From: Saprospiraceae bacterium
GTDB taxonomy: Bacteria; Bacteroidota; Bacteroidia; Chitinophagales; Saprospiraceae
NCBI GenBank assembly: GCA_020627535.1
Contig: JAHDGU010000007.1
Location: 124,001 to 188,000 of the forward strand
DNA: 64,000 nucleotides
Direction: 5' to 3'
Position numbers and translations under genes: made by a program. Below the pieces are notes generated by a model, which searched no databases, had not been told where the DNA came from, and saw only the letters and a program-made list of their open reading frames with translations. Of the stretch, positions 9,388 to 17,285 are shown piece by piece. Each line of letters opens with the position of its first letter. The first letter of the stretch is position 1.

Positions 9388-9687
9388 TCACTCTGTAGCC
9401 CTAGCCCATCTTTTTGGGACCAAGCTCATATGGAAAAAGGCAATAATCTTTATCTGATCTTGTTTCACTTGATAGTGTATTCCAAAAGGAATTTTTGTCA
9501 AAAATGCAACTCGAACATCTCGATACTTTTTCGAGCAAATCAGAAGGTTGGCTTTAATCTTCTCTATAGTGGCTAGAATTTCGTTCTTTATTCTTAGGGC
9601 CAATTCTTCATTTATTTCTTTATACCACTTCTGCGATGATTCTATATCATCCAGAGCCGCTTCGGATATCAGAATCTCGTAAGGCAT
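9388..9687 (-). CDS. RelE/ParE-superfamily toxin
   Basis: About 99 aa from ATG 9687 (MPYEILISEAALDDIESSQK). An upstream in-frame ATG at 9729 lies inside the antitoxin gene and is not needed. The opening strand and helix (A-x-x-D-I-x-x-S-x-x-W-Y) and the C-terminal RVAFLTKIPFGIHYQV, then IKIIAFFHMSLVPKRW, are the ParE/RelE fold with its usual C-terminal F-H-x-x-x-x-P-x-x-W block. The family either cleaves ribosome-bound mRNA (RelE) or poisons gyrase (ParE); the tail and preceding gene fit the ParE-like group, but this is not decisive. The start overlaps the antitoxin stop by one base (TGATG). Confidence 0.82.
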   Translation of the reverse strand: MPYEILISEAALDDIESSQKWYKEINEELALRIKNEILATIEKIKANLLICSKKYRDVRVAFLTKIPFGIHYQVKQDQIKIIAFFHMSLVPKRWARATE

Positions 9688-9950
9688 CAGTCGCGACGGC
9701 GCCTCTGAAGTTCTGCCTCCGTGTACCATTCCATTTGCCCTGCTTTGTCAAGGTCAATTCGCCTAGCCAATTCTGCCTTTTGAATAGAGTTGATCACCAC
9801 CTCATCTTTGCTTAGGCTCTCCCAAATTTTCTGAGCTATTTGTACTCTCTCAAGCACTGGCAATTCCAAAATCTCTTGTAAACTCATATGGTTAACGTCT
9901 AGATCAAGATCTGTATCATTTTCTATTGAAGGTAACAAATTGTGACCCAT
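9687..9950 (-). CDS. Addiction-module antitoxin paired with ParE/RelE-like toxin
   Basis: 87 aa from ATG 9950 (MGHNLLPS). The longer ORF start at 10037 would lie in the upstream terminator repeat and is rejected. The block LELPVLERVQIAQKIWESLSKDE is the signature of the small addiction-module proteins (RHH-like/DUF2281-type) found upstream of ParE toxins, and the charged C-terminus (ELQRRRRD) is typical. It is coupled to the toxin by TGATG. It sits exactly at the left edge of the 317-bp repeat bounding the island. Confidence 0.75.
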   Translation of the reverse strand: MGHNLLPSIENDTDLDLDVNHMSLQEILELPVLERVQIAQKIWESLSKDEVVINSIQKAELARRIDLDKAGQMEWYTEAELQRRRRD

Positions 9951-9998
9951 TTTGATTCCCTGCTTAGAAATTGTTCTGCACTGAAATTCCATTCCACT

Positions 9999-10032
9999 AA
10001 AAAAGACCCCAGACAAATCGCCTGAGGTCTTT
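9999..10032 (-). terminator. Rho-independent terminator (left repeat copy)
   Basis: The stem is 10002-10014 paired with 10020-10032 (13 bp, two G-U pairs) with a 5-nt loop, followed on the - strand by six T. It is an intrinsic terminator copied together with the gene end it serves; an identical one is at 42521-42554. Confidence 0.85.
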
Positions 10033-10060
10033 CTCATAATATTCTGATATAAAATCTCGA

Positions 10061-10305
10061 CTACTCTGTCAAGATCATTTTCTTGCTCACCGTCTGATCA
10101 TCACTTGTCAATTGGATCATGTAGACACCATTCTGTCTGAGATCTTCTTTTCGGATGACGACCTGGTTAGATCCTTTTTGGCCTTGAGCCCGTATTGCAT
10201 ACACGACTTGACCATCAGTATTCATGACCTCGAGTGTGTAGCTCGTTGCTCTTGGCAGTGTAAACTGTACCATCGTCTCATCGACGAATGGATTTGGGGT
10301 ATTCT
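10061..10305 (-). pseudogene. Orphan T9SS C-terminal sorting domain fragment
   Basis: About 81 codons ending at 10061, with amino acids identical over the last 70 residues to the C-terminus of the intact cargo protein at 42583 (MVQFTLPRATSYTLEVMNTD, then GVYMIQLTSDDQTVSKKMIL). It has no signal peptide or upstream domains; the reading frame is abandoned at the repeat edge (10305). It is a 3' gene remnant left by duplication, not a functional gene. The 130 bp upstream (10306-10436) show no gene. Confidence 0.9.
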
Positions 10306-10436
10306 ACAGGAGAATACTAATCCTAGTATAGCCAAAATACGTGACACTAGGGAACCCTGGATCTAAATAATAGCTGAATTACCAAAGTCGTTCTTAATTA
10401 GGAAATAAACCAAACCTCAAAATACGCTACTGTCGC

Positions 10437-12767
10437 TCACAACTTTGTAAATCGCGACACCTTTTCGGTTCCGTCAATCTTGGTCAACTTCAAAAAGTGA
10501 ATGCCAGGTCCGAGACTGATCGTGGATAGTGGCTCAACTCCTCGTAGTATACGCTCAGTCATAGACACACTCAAGACATGCCGACCAAATGAATCAAAGA
10601 TATCCAGTGATGCATAGTCGTCAATTTTGTCGCTTGGAACAACAATATAGATGTAGTCCAGACTTGGGTTGGGAAATAGAGTCAAGCCACTCCCAGAACT
10701 CTTCTTCTGTATATAAACCGTATTGGAGTATAAAATGGCCTCAGATTCGTCAGCAGCAGACCACCCGATACGATAAAGTCCTGATCGATCATCGAGAGAG
10801 CTGAGATCGAAGCTATACTCTTGTGCTTCTGACTGGGATACCCAAGAGATTGTTTCAAACTCATTATTCTCCCTCGCCCTTTGTAGGTCAAATGTTCCTA
10901 GACCCAAGCCTGTAATATCCCATGCCAATTCATCGGAAGATGGCACATGTCTAAGGACTATTTCTCCCACACTCAGAAGACCACAGAATCTGAACTGAAA
11001 AAGGACAAGCCAAGGCGGTCTCGAGCGCCCTAATGGACTTTCATCTAGCCCTAGCATCTCTGCCTGTTCGTGGATATGTCCCTCTTGCGAAATTCTCGAA
11101 TCAAATCGGGTAATCGAGCCATCATACACCATCAGTGAACCATATTTTTGATACCACTCTGTGATAAAATCACAGAATAGGAATCCATATCCGCTAAGAT
11201 TGAGCTCGTGCTCCCAATCCAATATTGTCCTAGAATCTGGTGGGCAGTCTGGAGTCTCGGCGCCAAACCAAGCCTCGTATACCACCAAGTGACGACCCAG
11301 CACTTCGGATAGAGAATCTGCTCTCGCAATTTGATCAAAGACGATTGGAAAATCATCTTCCATTGCATCGAATAGGTGACTTCCTGCCCTGCTATTATCA
11401 CAGTCAGACTCATGATGGTCTGTACCAAGTTTGGGAGCAATGGCCAAGATGTCAAAATCTATGGTATCATCCCTGATCTCTTCAAATCGATTAGCGACAT
11501 CTATGAGATGTGCTGAATCTCTGAGATTTACTGTCAGTACCTTGTTAATCCGATGACTATCATCACCAAACACCTCACCAAAAATCCTGAAAATATCATG
11601 AGATCTTCTGACCTGCCAATCAACTCTTCTCTGATACGCAGATTCGCCTTCGCCCATAGACTCAGCATAGTGGTATTGACTCAAGAGTGTATCTCCACAC
11701 TCTGTGCTATCCCAAGTTGCAGACCACAACTCGTGGCTATACTCCAAGTAAAAGTGTATCGAATCGGCTAACTCATGATAAAACAACTCAGCCATCTTGT
11801 ATACAAAAGAGTCGCTAGCCAGATGTGGTACATTCAACCAGAGTGTGTCGCCAGTCTCATTGGCAAGCCTGGCGATATACTCGTAAGCAACACCTTTACG
11901 CGTAGCTTGGGTATAGAAATCTGGCTCAGCGCGGTCTTCCCACTCTACGATTCCGCTACATACCGTCCGCTGCCAATGCGTGGTCTTGATGACGTGGACA
12001 TTGTCTACAAGCTCAGGAAATGACTCTCCCAACAGATTATGTAAAAAGTGAATATGAAAATCTTCTTCCTCCTCCACTCCAAAGTCAGGTTCCCAAAAGT
12101 CATATGCCGGCATAATGAGTCGAATGTTGCGCACAGGATCATTGACATCACTCTCTCTGATCTCAATGATCAAAGCTAGACTATCCCCTGTCTCTACACT
12201 AGGATTGATACATATCAGGCTGTCATATATAGGTGTGACAAAGTCTTGACGCGCCTCACATTCATTGTCATGAAACTTGAGCCGTACGATTCCAGTGCCA
12301 TCAATAGATAGGTTCCACAGATCTGGACCCCAAGCCTGTAGTCCTTGATTGCGTGGTATATCAACAAGCAGTACGGTATGGACACCTGTCTCGACGCCGT
12401 CTACATCCACTGGGATATACTTGGGATATCCCGTACTATCTACAAAGAGGCTATCTGGTATCACTGGACCAGAGTCCCAGGCATACTCGTCTTGACTAAG
12501 ATCAAAAGTCATGAAGCCATGCTTCCTCTCATCCAACGATGCACGACTTTGCTTCATCACGTCCTTCCAGACAAACTCAGGAGAGTAGGCCGTGACTGGA
12601 GATAACTGAACGCCAACCGGAGTGTTGTTCTGGGCGCTCAAATTGACTAGTAGTGCAAAAAAAACAAGAGTTATTATAATATTGAGTCGATTGCCAAAAA
12701 CTTTAACTACATCGATAACCAAAAAATCATTGGATTTATATACTGTCTTACTACATGTTTTTTGCAT
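10437..12767 (-). CDS. Large secreted protein with T9SS sorting domain, TIM-barrel-like body
   Basis: 776 aa. A signal peptide (LNIIITLVFFALLVNLSAQ) ends near residue 46; the stretch before it is long, so the true start may be internal and non-ATG. The body includes WLNVPHLASDSFVYKMAELF and HFYLEYSHELWSATWD, resembling the barrel portion of secreted glycoside-hydrolase-like or cellulose-binding proteins, though no catalytic pair is clear. The last ~80 residues (SGLTLFPNPSLDYIYIVV to GPGIHFLKLTKIDGTEKVSR) are a type A T9SS C-terminal domain, so it is exported by the SprA machinery. It lies downstream of the tip B/immunity pair in the same direction. Substrate and activity are unknown. Confidence 0.7.
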   Translation of the reverse strand: MQKTCSKTVYKSNDFLVIDVVKVFGNRLNIIITLVFFALLVNLSAQNNTPVGVQLSPVTAYSPEFVWKDVMKQSRASLDERKHGFMTFDLSQDEYAWDSGPVIPDSLFVDSTGYPKYIPVDVDGVETGVHTVLLVDIPRNQGLQAWGPDLWNLSIDGTGIVRLKFHDNECEARQDFVTPIYDSLICINPSVETGDSLALIIEIRESDVNDPVRNIRLIMPAYDFWEPDFGVEEEEDFHIHFLHNLLGESFPELVDNVHVIKTTHWQRTVCSGIVEWEDRAEPDFYTQATRKGVAYEYIARLANETGDTLWLNVPHLASDSFVYKMAELFYHELADSIHFYLEYSHELWSATWDSTECGDTLLSQYHYAESMGEGESAYQRRVDWQVRRSHDIFRIFGEVFGDDSHRINKVLTVNLRDSAHLIDVANRFEEIRDDTIDFDILAIAPKLGTDHHESDCDNSRAGSHLFDAMEDDFPIVFDQIARADSLSEVLGRHLVVYEAWFGAETPDCPPDSRTILDWEHELNLSGYGFLFCDFITEWYQKYGSLMVYDGSITRFDSRISQEGHIHEQAEMLGLDESPLGRSRPPWLVLFQFRFCGLLSVGEIVLRHVPSSDELAWDITGLGLGTFDLQRARENNEFETISWVSQSEAQEYSFDLSSLDDRSGLYRIGWSAADESEAILYSNTVYIQKKSSGSGLTLFPNPSLDYIYIVVPSDKIDDYASLDIFDSFGRHVLSVSMTERILRGVEPLSTISLGPGIHFLKLTKIDGTEKVSRFTKL

Positions 12768-12809
12768 GCTTTTACACTTGAGATGAAATTCTAGCCGGAC
12801 ATATATTCT

Positions 12810-13187
12810 TCACATAAGAAACAAAACACAAAATAAAAATAATAATATAAAAAGGAATAGTCCGGCAACAATATATCCACTATTGAGTTTAGACCTTCTG
12901 TATTTAGAAAGAACTTTATCGACTCGCAATCGATAATAAAAATAGTTGGAAATAGCGAAAATGATAAATGCCCCAACAATTTGAAGAAGTATGAATTCTT
13001 TGTTGTAATCAGTCAGAATATCCGATATATCATACTTAAAATATTTGGCAGTCATGATTAGCAATGAGCAACAAAAAACAAATTGCAAGAAAGACAAATA
13101 AAGTGAAGCCGTATATATAGGAGACTCTTCTGTTCTATTCTTGTTGTACAGACAATAGAAATGATAAAAACAGAAATCCATAATCAT
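12810..13187 (-). CDS. Small membrane protein, candidate immunity to Rhs tip B
   Basis: 125 aa. Three hydrophobic helices are clear (about residues 25-47, 65-85 and 104-124), with a basic loop (RVDKVLSKYRRSKLNSG) between the last two. It starts 9 bp after the stop of the orphan Rhs tip B on the same strand, exactly where an immunity gene is expected. Tip B is itself rich in glycine and hydrophobic residues, and membrane-active toxins usually have integral-membrane immunity proteins. No family recognised; the role is inferred from position and topology. Confidence 0.55.
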   Translation of the reverse strand: MIMDFCFYHFYCLYNKNRTEESPIYTASLYLSFLQFVFCCSLLIMTAKYFKYDISDILTDYNKEFILLQIVGAFIIFAISNYFYYRLRVDKVLSKYRRSKLNSGYIVAGLFLFILLFLFCVLFLM

Positions 13188-13196
13188 TATTAGTTT

Positions 13197-13900
13197 TTAA
13201 TCATAGATATTTTCAATTAACGGAGCACCAACCGCTTCGTCTAAATGCTGTCCAATAGTTTTTCCAGTGACTCCTAAGGTAATCATATCACTTAAGAAAT
13301 ATGCACCTCCCACAATCCAACCGAACCCAGGTATGGCAGACACACCGACCATTGCAGTATTAAGAACATGTGACGCCCTTAACTCTCCGTCAATCAGAAC
13401 ATCACCAACGGCCAGAACACCGCCAATAACAGTAATCTTCCTACTTGCATTATTAAGACCATTCTTCGCCATGGACCTGAGCTCTCTCGTACGTATCTTC
13501 TTTCCGGTGAGTTTCTTTATTTTTTTCTGAGCCTTGTATGAGTACCTATGTTTCTTCTTATTGTCTTGATAAATTTGATTTAATCCCGTCTGTAATATAC
13601 CCACAACGGATCCTGTGTTGGATTGTACATAACCTAATATATCTACTCTATCAAGATTTCTGAAGTCTAATTTAAAGTTTGCATATGAATCTGCACCATT
13701 TATAATGTTATATCCCCATTCGTCGCCACTTTGATAAAGTTCACTTACCACAACACCTTGTTTCATAGCTCGTCGTCTAGAGCGTCGAGCTTGAGCCTCC
13801 TTTTCAAATAAACCATGAGGGTCATAGTATGTTATTGGATTGTTAAATGAATATCTGAAGGAGGTCCAAGAGGGGGCAAATATAGCCAGGGGATCAACAC
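13197..13900 (-). pseudogene. Orphan (displaced) Rhs C-terminal toxin tip B
   Basis: The frame is open from GVDP at the element edge (13892-13901; TAA immediately upstream at 13902-13904, inside the element) to the stop at 13197, about 234 codons. The only ATG-started portion is 13197-13766. It begins with VDPLAIFAPSWTSFRYSFNN, then PITYYDPHGLF, matching the Rhs core end of the intact gene (VDPLADDAADWTPYHYTWNN, then PIYYTDPDG). This is therefore a true Rhs C-terminus cut from its core. The toxin part carries a basic middle and a Gly/Ala-rich hydrophobic region (about 150-215), suggesting membrane activity. It has no core, signal peptide or obvious start, so it is silent unless rejoined to the core by excision of the element. 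Confidence 0.85.
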
Positions 13901-13908
13901 CTTAAAAC
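13881..13908. other. attL-type junction (tip B side | element)
   Basis: Left arm TATAGCCAGGG (13881-13891, belongs to tip B), central GATCAA (13892-13897), right arm CACCTTAAAAC (13898-13908, element end). GGATCAACAC (13891-13900) is identical at all three junctions. On the coding strand it reads through Val-Asp-Pro of the Rhs SVDP motif. The layout (11-nt arms around a 6-nt centre) is that of Xer-type sites. Confidence 0.8.
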
Positions 13909-14771
13909 CTCTGCGCACATTCCAACTCAATTCTGTCAACTTCCTTCGCGTACATGCCTTCGCACGTACACGACACTAAGGTACAGCCTTTACCCTTTAT
14001 TTTTCAATTGATCCTCTCTGCCTCTGGCAGTTCAACTCGGCCACAGGCCGTTCTGATCAGTTGAAAGAAGAAGGAACTACTTCTTTGAGTTCTTGTCTTT
14101 CCTGTATTTCCAGATGTCGAAGATTAGTCGAGCCAATTTCACCAGCATGTCTGCTAATTCCATATGATGTATTTTGCTTTCGAAGTACGTCTTGCATTCA
14201 ATTTGATCAAAGTCACTTTTGCAACTATCTCAAAGCACGGCTGTATGGCTGAAGCAAAAAAACGTAAGTGACTGCGATCTTACTTTAGCACGACACACAA
14301 AATCTAAGCGAGAGCCACGAGCGCAGAGCCGTTTTGTGGGTCGGGATGAAGTAGACAAGCGTAGCGCGTCAGCTGCGGACGGTTCTGCGGACACAACCGA
14401 AGGCTAGAACTGAGAATGCGTAGCATGGAAGGAATAGTCTGCCGCGAGTTGGCTTTTGAGTGTTGGCTTTAGGCACAAGCACTGTGCGTGAGCATTCGTG
14501 TGTGAGCTGTGCGCAGCTGAGGGCGTCGACGCAGTCCGCCGAATCATGAGCAGTGGAAGGATCGCAAGGAGGCCGAAGGACGGATTGCGAGACTGAGAAC
14601 TGCTGTGAGGAGCTTGAGTGACAAAGCAAGAATGGTGACAGATCCAGCGCAGCGATCTGGCGGCATACTTGCTGGAACGAACCGCGACGAACGCCGCTTC
14701 ACTGCTTCACTTGCAAAGCGCCAGCGGAGTGAGTGATCTATACCAATTCTGCGCGCAGCGCAGGCAGAACT
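13901..14771. other. Non-coding left end of element copy 1
   Basis: 871 bp without a convincing gene; the short ORFs are low-complexity shadows. It contains many small inverted repeats: an AAGAAG / CTTCTT hairpin near 14066-14083, CGCAA...TTGCG near 14563-14590, and a near-palindrome around GATCCAGCGCAGCGATCTGG (14641-14660). It changes from AT-rich near the att site to GC-rich toward the ORF6N gene. Candidate functions are replication origin, recombinase accessory sites or a structured RNA; none can be chosen from sequence alone. Confidence 0.6.
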
Positions 14772-15305
14772 TTAATTATCATCTTTCTTATAGCCAATTC
14801 TTTTTCTAGATGCCTGATCTTCTTGTTGATCCTTGGCTTGGATTAGCTTCTTGATGTACTCGAACAATACGCGGATTTCTTTGCCTTGACCTTTCAGCTC
14901 TTGTTCCATTTTCTCCACTTTCAGGATCAAGTCCTTATGTGTCATCAACAAGGATCTCATCTTGGTAAAGAGTCGTATAATCTGGATATTTACTTTGATC
15001 GCTCGATCACTATTGATCACTCCTGATAGCTGCGCCACGCCTTGTTCTGTAAATACCATCGGTGGATACTTTGAGTGCTGCCCTTGCTTTAAGGTGCCAA
15101 TTTGGCTCCTTAAGTCTGCATATTCTTCCTTGGTAATCTCGAACATAAAGTCTTCTGGGAAGCGTCCTATATTTCTTCTAACCTGTCTTTTGAGGTATCT
15201 GGTTTCTACGTCATAGAGTCCCGCCAGATCACTATCGATCATGACTTTCTCACCTCTTACAATGTAGATCTTACTGATAATTTCTCCTTGTGATGCTAGA
15301 TCCAT
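14772..15305 (-). CDS. ORF6N-domain (KilA-N-related) protein, copy 1
   Basis: 177 aa. Residues ~5-95 are an ORF6N domain: IYIVRGEKVMIDSDLAGLYD, ETRYLKRQVRRNIGRFPEDF, then MVFTEQGVAQLSGVINSDRA. A coiled-coil tail (~125-160) and a basic end follow. ORF6N/KilA-N proteins occur in phages and mobile elements as DNA-binding regulators; no specific target is known. It is the last gene before the non-coding element end, 63 bp after the small recombinase, and probably in the same transcript as the recombinase/replication genes. Confidence 0.85.
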   Translation of the reverse strand: MDLASQGEIISKIYIVRGEKVMIDSDLAGLYDVETRYLKRQVRRNIGRFPEDFMFEITKEEYADLRSQIGTLKQGQHSKYPPMVFTEQGVAQLSGVINSDRAIKVNIQIIRLFTKMRSLLMTHKDLILKVEKMEQELKGQGKEIRVLFEYIKKLIQAKDQQEDQASRKRIGYKKDDN

Positions 15306-15342
15306 TCTTCAAAGTTATTTCTTTAAGATCTCTATTCTTGAT

Positions 15343-15380
15343 CTTTAATTCACCTAGGATGCTTTAATTCACCTAGGATG
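15343..15380. repeat. 19-bp tandem repeat at the end of the small recombinase gene
   Basis: CTTTAATTCACCTAGGATG occurs twice head-to-tail (15343-15361, 15362-15380). The second unit contains the stop codon of the small recombinase (15369-15371), so the duplication extends the gene's end without changing the protein. The same array is at 22961-22998 in copy 2. Confidence 0.9.
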
Positions 15381-16253
15381 CCACTTCTCGATCCCTGCTC
15401 TCAACTCCTCTAATCCTGTCTGTCGATAAGCTTCCGTGCTGCCTGTACGCCGATGACCCGCAAAGGCTTGTACCACACGTAAGTCCTTGTTTTCCTTCAG
15501 TAGATTGGCGATTACCGACTGCCTGATCCGCAGTGGTGTGTAGTGCTGATCTGGATAGATGCGCAATAGCATCCGATTCAGATGGCTCTTCCATAGCTTG
15601 TTGCCTGATTCATTCAGGATCAAGTAGTCTGTTGCTTTCTCTGCTTGCATGAGCAGCTTCTTTCTCTGCTTCTTTAGATACTTGTCGATCAATAAGATTT
15701 GTCTGGACTTCAGGGCTAGTGTCCTTGCCTTGTTGCCTCTTCTGCCAGGATGATCTTGCTCTCGGATGTGGATCTGTCCTTGCTCTAGATCGATGTCTTG
15801 CACTTGTAAGTTGGTGATCTCTGAACTGGTCAGTGCCTGATCTATCAGCAAGCTCACAATCAGCTTGTCTCTTGTTTTGATCGTCTTACTCTCGTACTGG
15901 TAATTCTCAAAGTCCTGATACATCTTCTCTAGCTCTTCTCTGCTGTAGAGCTGATCTAGTTTGATCTGTCTTTGATACTGATCTTTTAGATTCAAGTGCT
16001 GGCATGGATGATCTTCTCGGATACCTTGCTCTAGTAAGTATTTGTAATAAATCTTGATGGCAAACAGATGATTCTTCACCGTCTTGGGATGTAGTTCTTT
16101 TTGTCGTAAGAATTGGATGTAGTTGAGCACATCTTGATAGCTGGCCGTTTCGGCCTTTTCTCCTTGATAGTTCTGATATTGTTGGATCTGCTGCAGGTAG
16201 CGCCTCACACTTCCTGCGCTGTAGTGAGCTGCAATGAACTCCTCCAAGCTCAT
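15369..16253 (-). CDS. Degenerate tyrosine recombinase (partner subunit), copy 1
   Basis: 294 aa with an N-terminal core-binding domain (~1-90; AHYSAGSVRRYLQQIQQYQN) and a C-terminal tyrosine-recombinase fold. Key residues deviate: the Arg I motif GLRxSE reads ALTSSE (Thr at 142), the box II His-x-x-Arg reads L241...R244 followed by Gln, while GH (266-267) and the nucleophile Tyr276 (STEAY) remain. It is therefore unlikely to cleave DNA efficiently alone and probably works as a partner of the complete recombinase encoded immediately upstream (4-nt ATGA overlap). XerC/XerD-like division of labour is an inference. Confidence 0.85.
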   Translation of the reverse strand: MSLEEFIAAHYSAGSVRRYLQQIQQYQNYQGEKAETASYQDVLNYIQFLRQKELHPKTVKNHLFAIKIYYKYLLEQGIREDHPCQHLNLKDQYQRQIKLDQLYSREELEKMYQDFENYQYESKTIKTRDKLIVSLLIDQALTSSEITNLQVQDIDLEQGQIHIREQDHPGRRGNKARTLALKSRQILLIDKYLKKQRKKLLMQAEKATDYLILNESGNKLWKSHLNRMLLRIYPDQHYTPLRIRQSVIANLLKENKDLRVVQAFAGHRRTGSTEAYRQTGLEELRAGIEKWHPR

Positions 16254-17233
16254 TGGATCAAGTCTTTGAGCTGATGGCTGCTGATGTGTGTGTAGACTTG
16301 TGTGGTTTCTAATTGGCTGTGACCTAAGAACTGTCTTACTTGCTCGATGGCCATGCCGCGCTCGATCAAGTGCGTCGCTATGCTGTGACGTAAATTGTGC
16401 AAAGAGATTTCCTTGTCTTTGATCGTTTGGTTACTGGTTCGATCGATGATTCTTTTCAGATACTTGTTGTAGGTAAATTCTCGCATCCTTGTACCGCGCT
16501 GATTGAGCATAAAGGCTTTTTCGGATCTTCTCTTTTCTCCTTGATTCACACACAGTTTTCTGAGCTTGTGTCGCTCCTTTTGATAGTAATTCACCAGATC
16601 ACTTCTCACACCTCGACTCAGCGGAATGATCCTTCTTTTATTGCCTTTTCCGCGTCGTACTACCAGTTCATTTTCGCGTAAGCGTAGATCAGATATATCT
16701 AGATCTTCCATCTCTCCTGCTCGCAGACCACAACCATAAGCCAGACTCAATATCGCCCGCTCCCAATGGCTGTCGCAGGTATTGTACAACAGTTCTATTT
16801 CCGCTTGACTCAGCACCACTCGCTCATTCTTTTGTCTTGGATAAGCAATCTTTATCTTGCTCATCGGATGGCTTTGTATTTGTCCCTTTTTGAGTAGCCA
16901 TGTGTAGACTTGCTCGATCACTTTCATGTGACCGTGGATGCTTTTTGCACTCAGGATGCCACCATTCTGATAGTTCTTTCTGTGCTGCAAATAGTCGTGG
17001 TAGTTTTTGATTTCTGCTGCACTGATTTCTGTCACTCTTTCTTCGCCGCGCTGCTCCAGCCAAGCCAAGTATTCATTTAAGATCAATTGTCGACCTCTAC
17101 ATGTCTCTTGCACATAGCCGAGCGTGAGCAAGTGACTCAGATATTTTTCACTTAGCTCTCTATAATGATTTGCTCTAACGATTGTCCTTGTTTTTCTCGG
17201 CATATATATCTTCTTTGGGTCACGGGTCGCCAA
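16250..17233 (-). CDS. Tyrosine recombinase/integrase with full catalytic set, copy 1
   Basis: 327 aa. An N-terminal SAM-like core-binding domain (~20-115) precedes the catalytic domain, with Arg171 (GCGLRAGE), Lys196 (RRGKGNKR), His279-x-x-Arg282 (SLHNLRHSIATH), His305 (FLGHSQLETT) and nucleophile Tyr314 (VYTHIS). All six functions are present. It should catalyse strand exchange at the GATCAA-centred att sites that bound the element. A longer ORF in another frame (17152-17355) is a shadow. It lies 52 bp downstream of the ATPase gene, and its stop overlaps the small recombinase start. Confidence 0.93.
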   Translation of the reverse strand: MATRDPKKIYMPRKTRTIVRANHYRELSEKYLSHLLTLGYVQETCRGRQLILNEYLAWLEQRGEERVTEISAAEIKNYHDYLQHRKNYQNGGILSAKSIHGHMKVIEQVYTWLLKKGQIQSHPMSKIKIAYPRQKNERVVLSQAEIELLYNTCDSHWERAILSLAYGCGLRAGEMEDLDISDLRLRENELVVRRGKGNKRRIIPLSRGVRSDLVNYYQKERHKLRKLCVNQGEKRRSEKAFMLNQRGTRMREFTYNKYLKRIIDRTSNQTIKDKEISLHNLRHSIATHLIERGMAIEQVRQFLGHSQLETTQVYTHISSHQLKDLIQ

Positions 17234-17285
17234 GCGGTTTTCTCAGTGGCGGACTGAGTTCTGGCGACCCAATCGGCCTGGGTCG

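Larger units (their letters stand above)
9989..10305. repeat. 317-bp direct repeat, left copy
   Basis: Matches 42511-42827 over 317 bp with a single difference seen (T at 10259 versus C at 42781). It contains the last ~245 nt of a T9SS cargo gene, its stop, and its terminator. The left edge falls 39 bp before the start of the antitoxin gene and the right edge is abrupt at 10305/10306. The two copies are 32,522 bp apart in the same orientation, bracketing the Rhs island. Confidence 0.95.

Noticed and set aside
14061-14407. Two + strand ORFs of 62-63 codons near the att end (also at 21679 and 21837)
   Set aside because: Cys/Ser-rich or Arg-rich translations without protein-like pattern; the region looks structured rather than coding.
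14369-14629. 86-codon reverse ORF in the non-coding end of the element (also at 21987)
   Set aside because: Low-complexity Ser/Cys/Arg-rich translation, no start context, overlaps inverted repeats; treated as non-coding.
15373-15594. Reverse 73-codon ORF inside the small recombinase gene
   Set aside because: A shadow in another frame of a clear recombinase gene.
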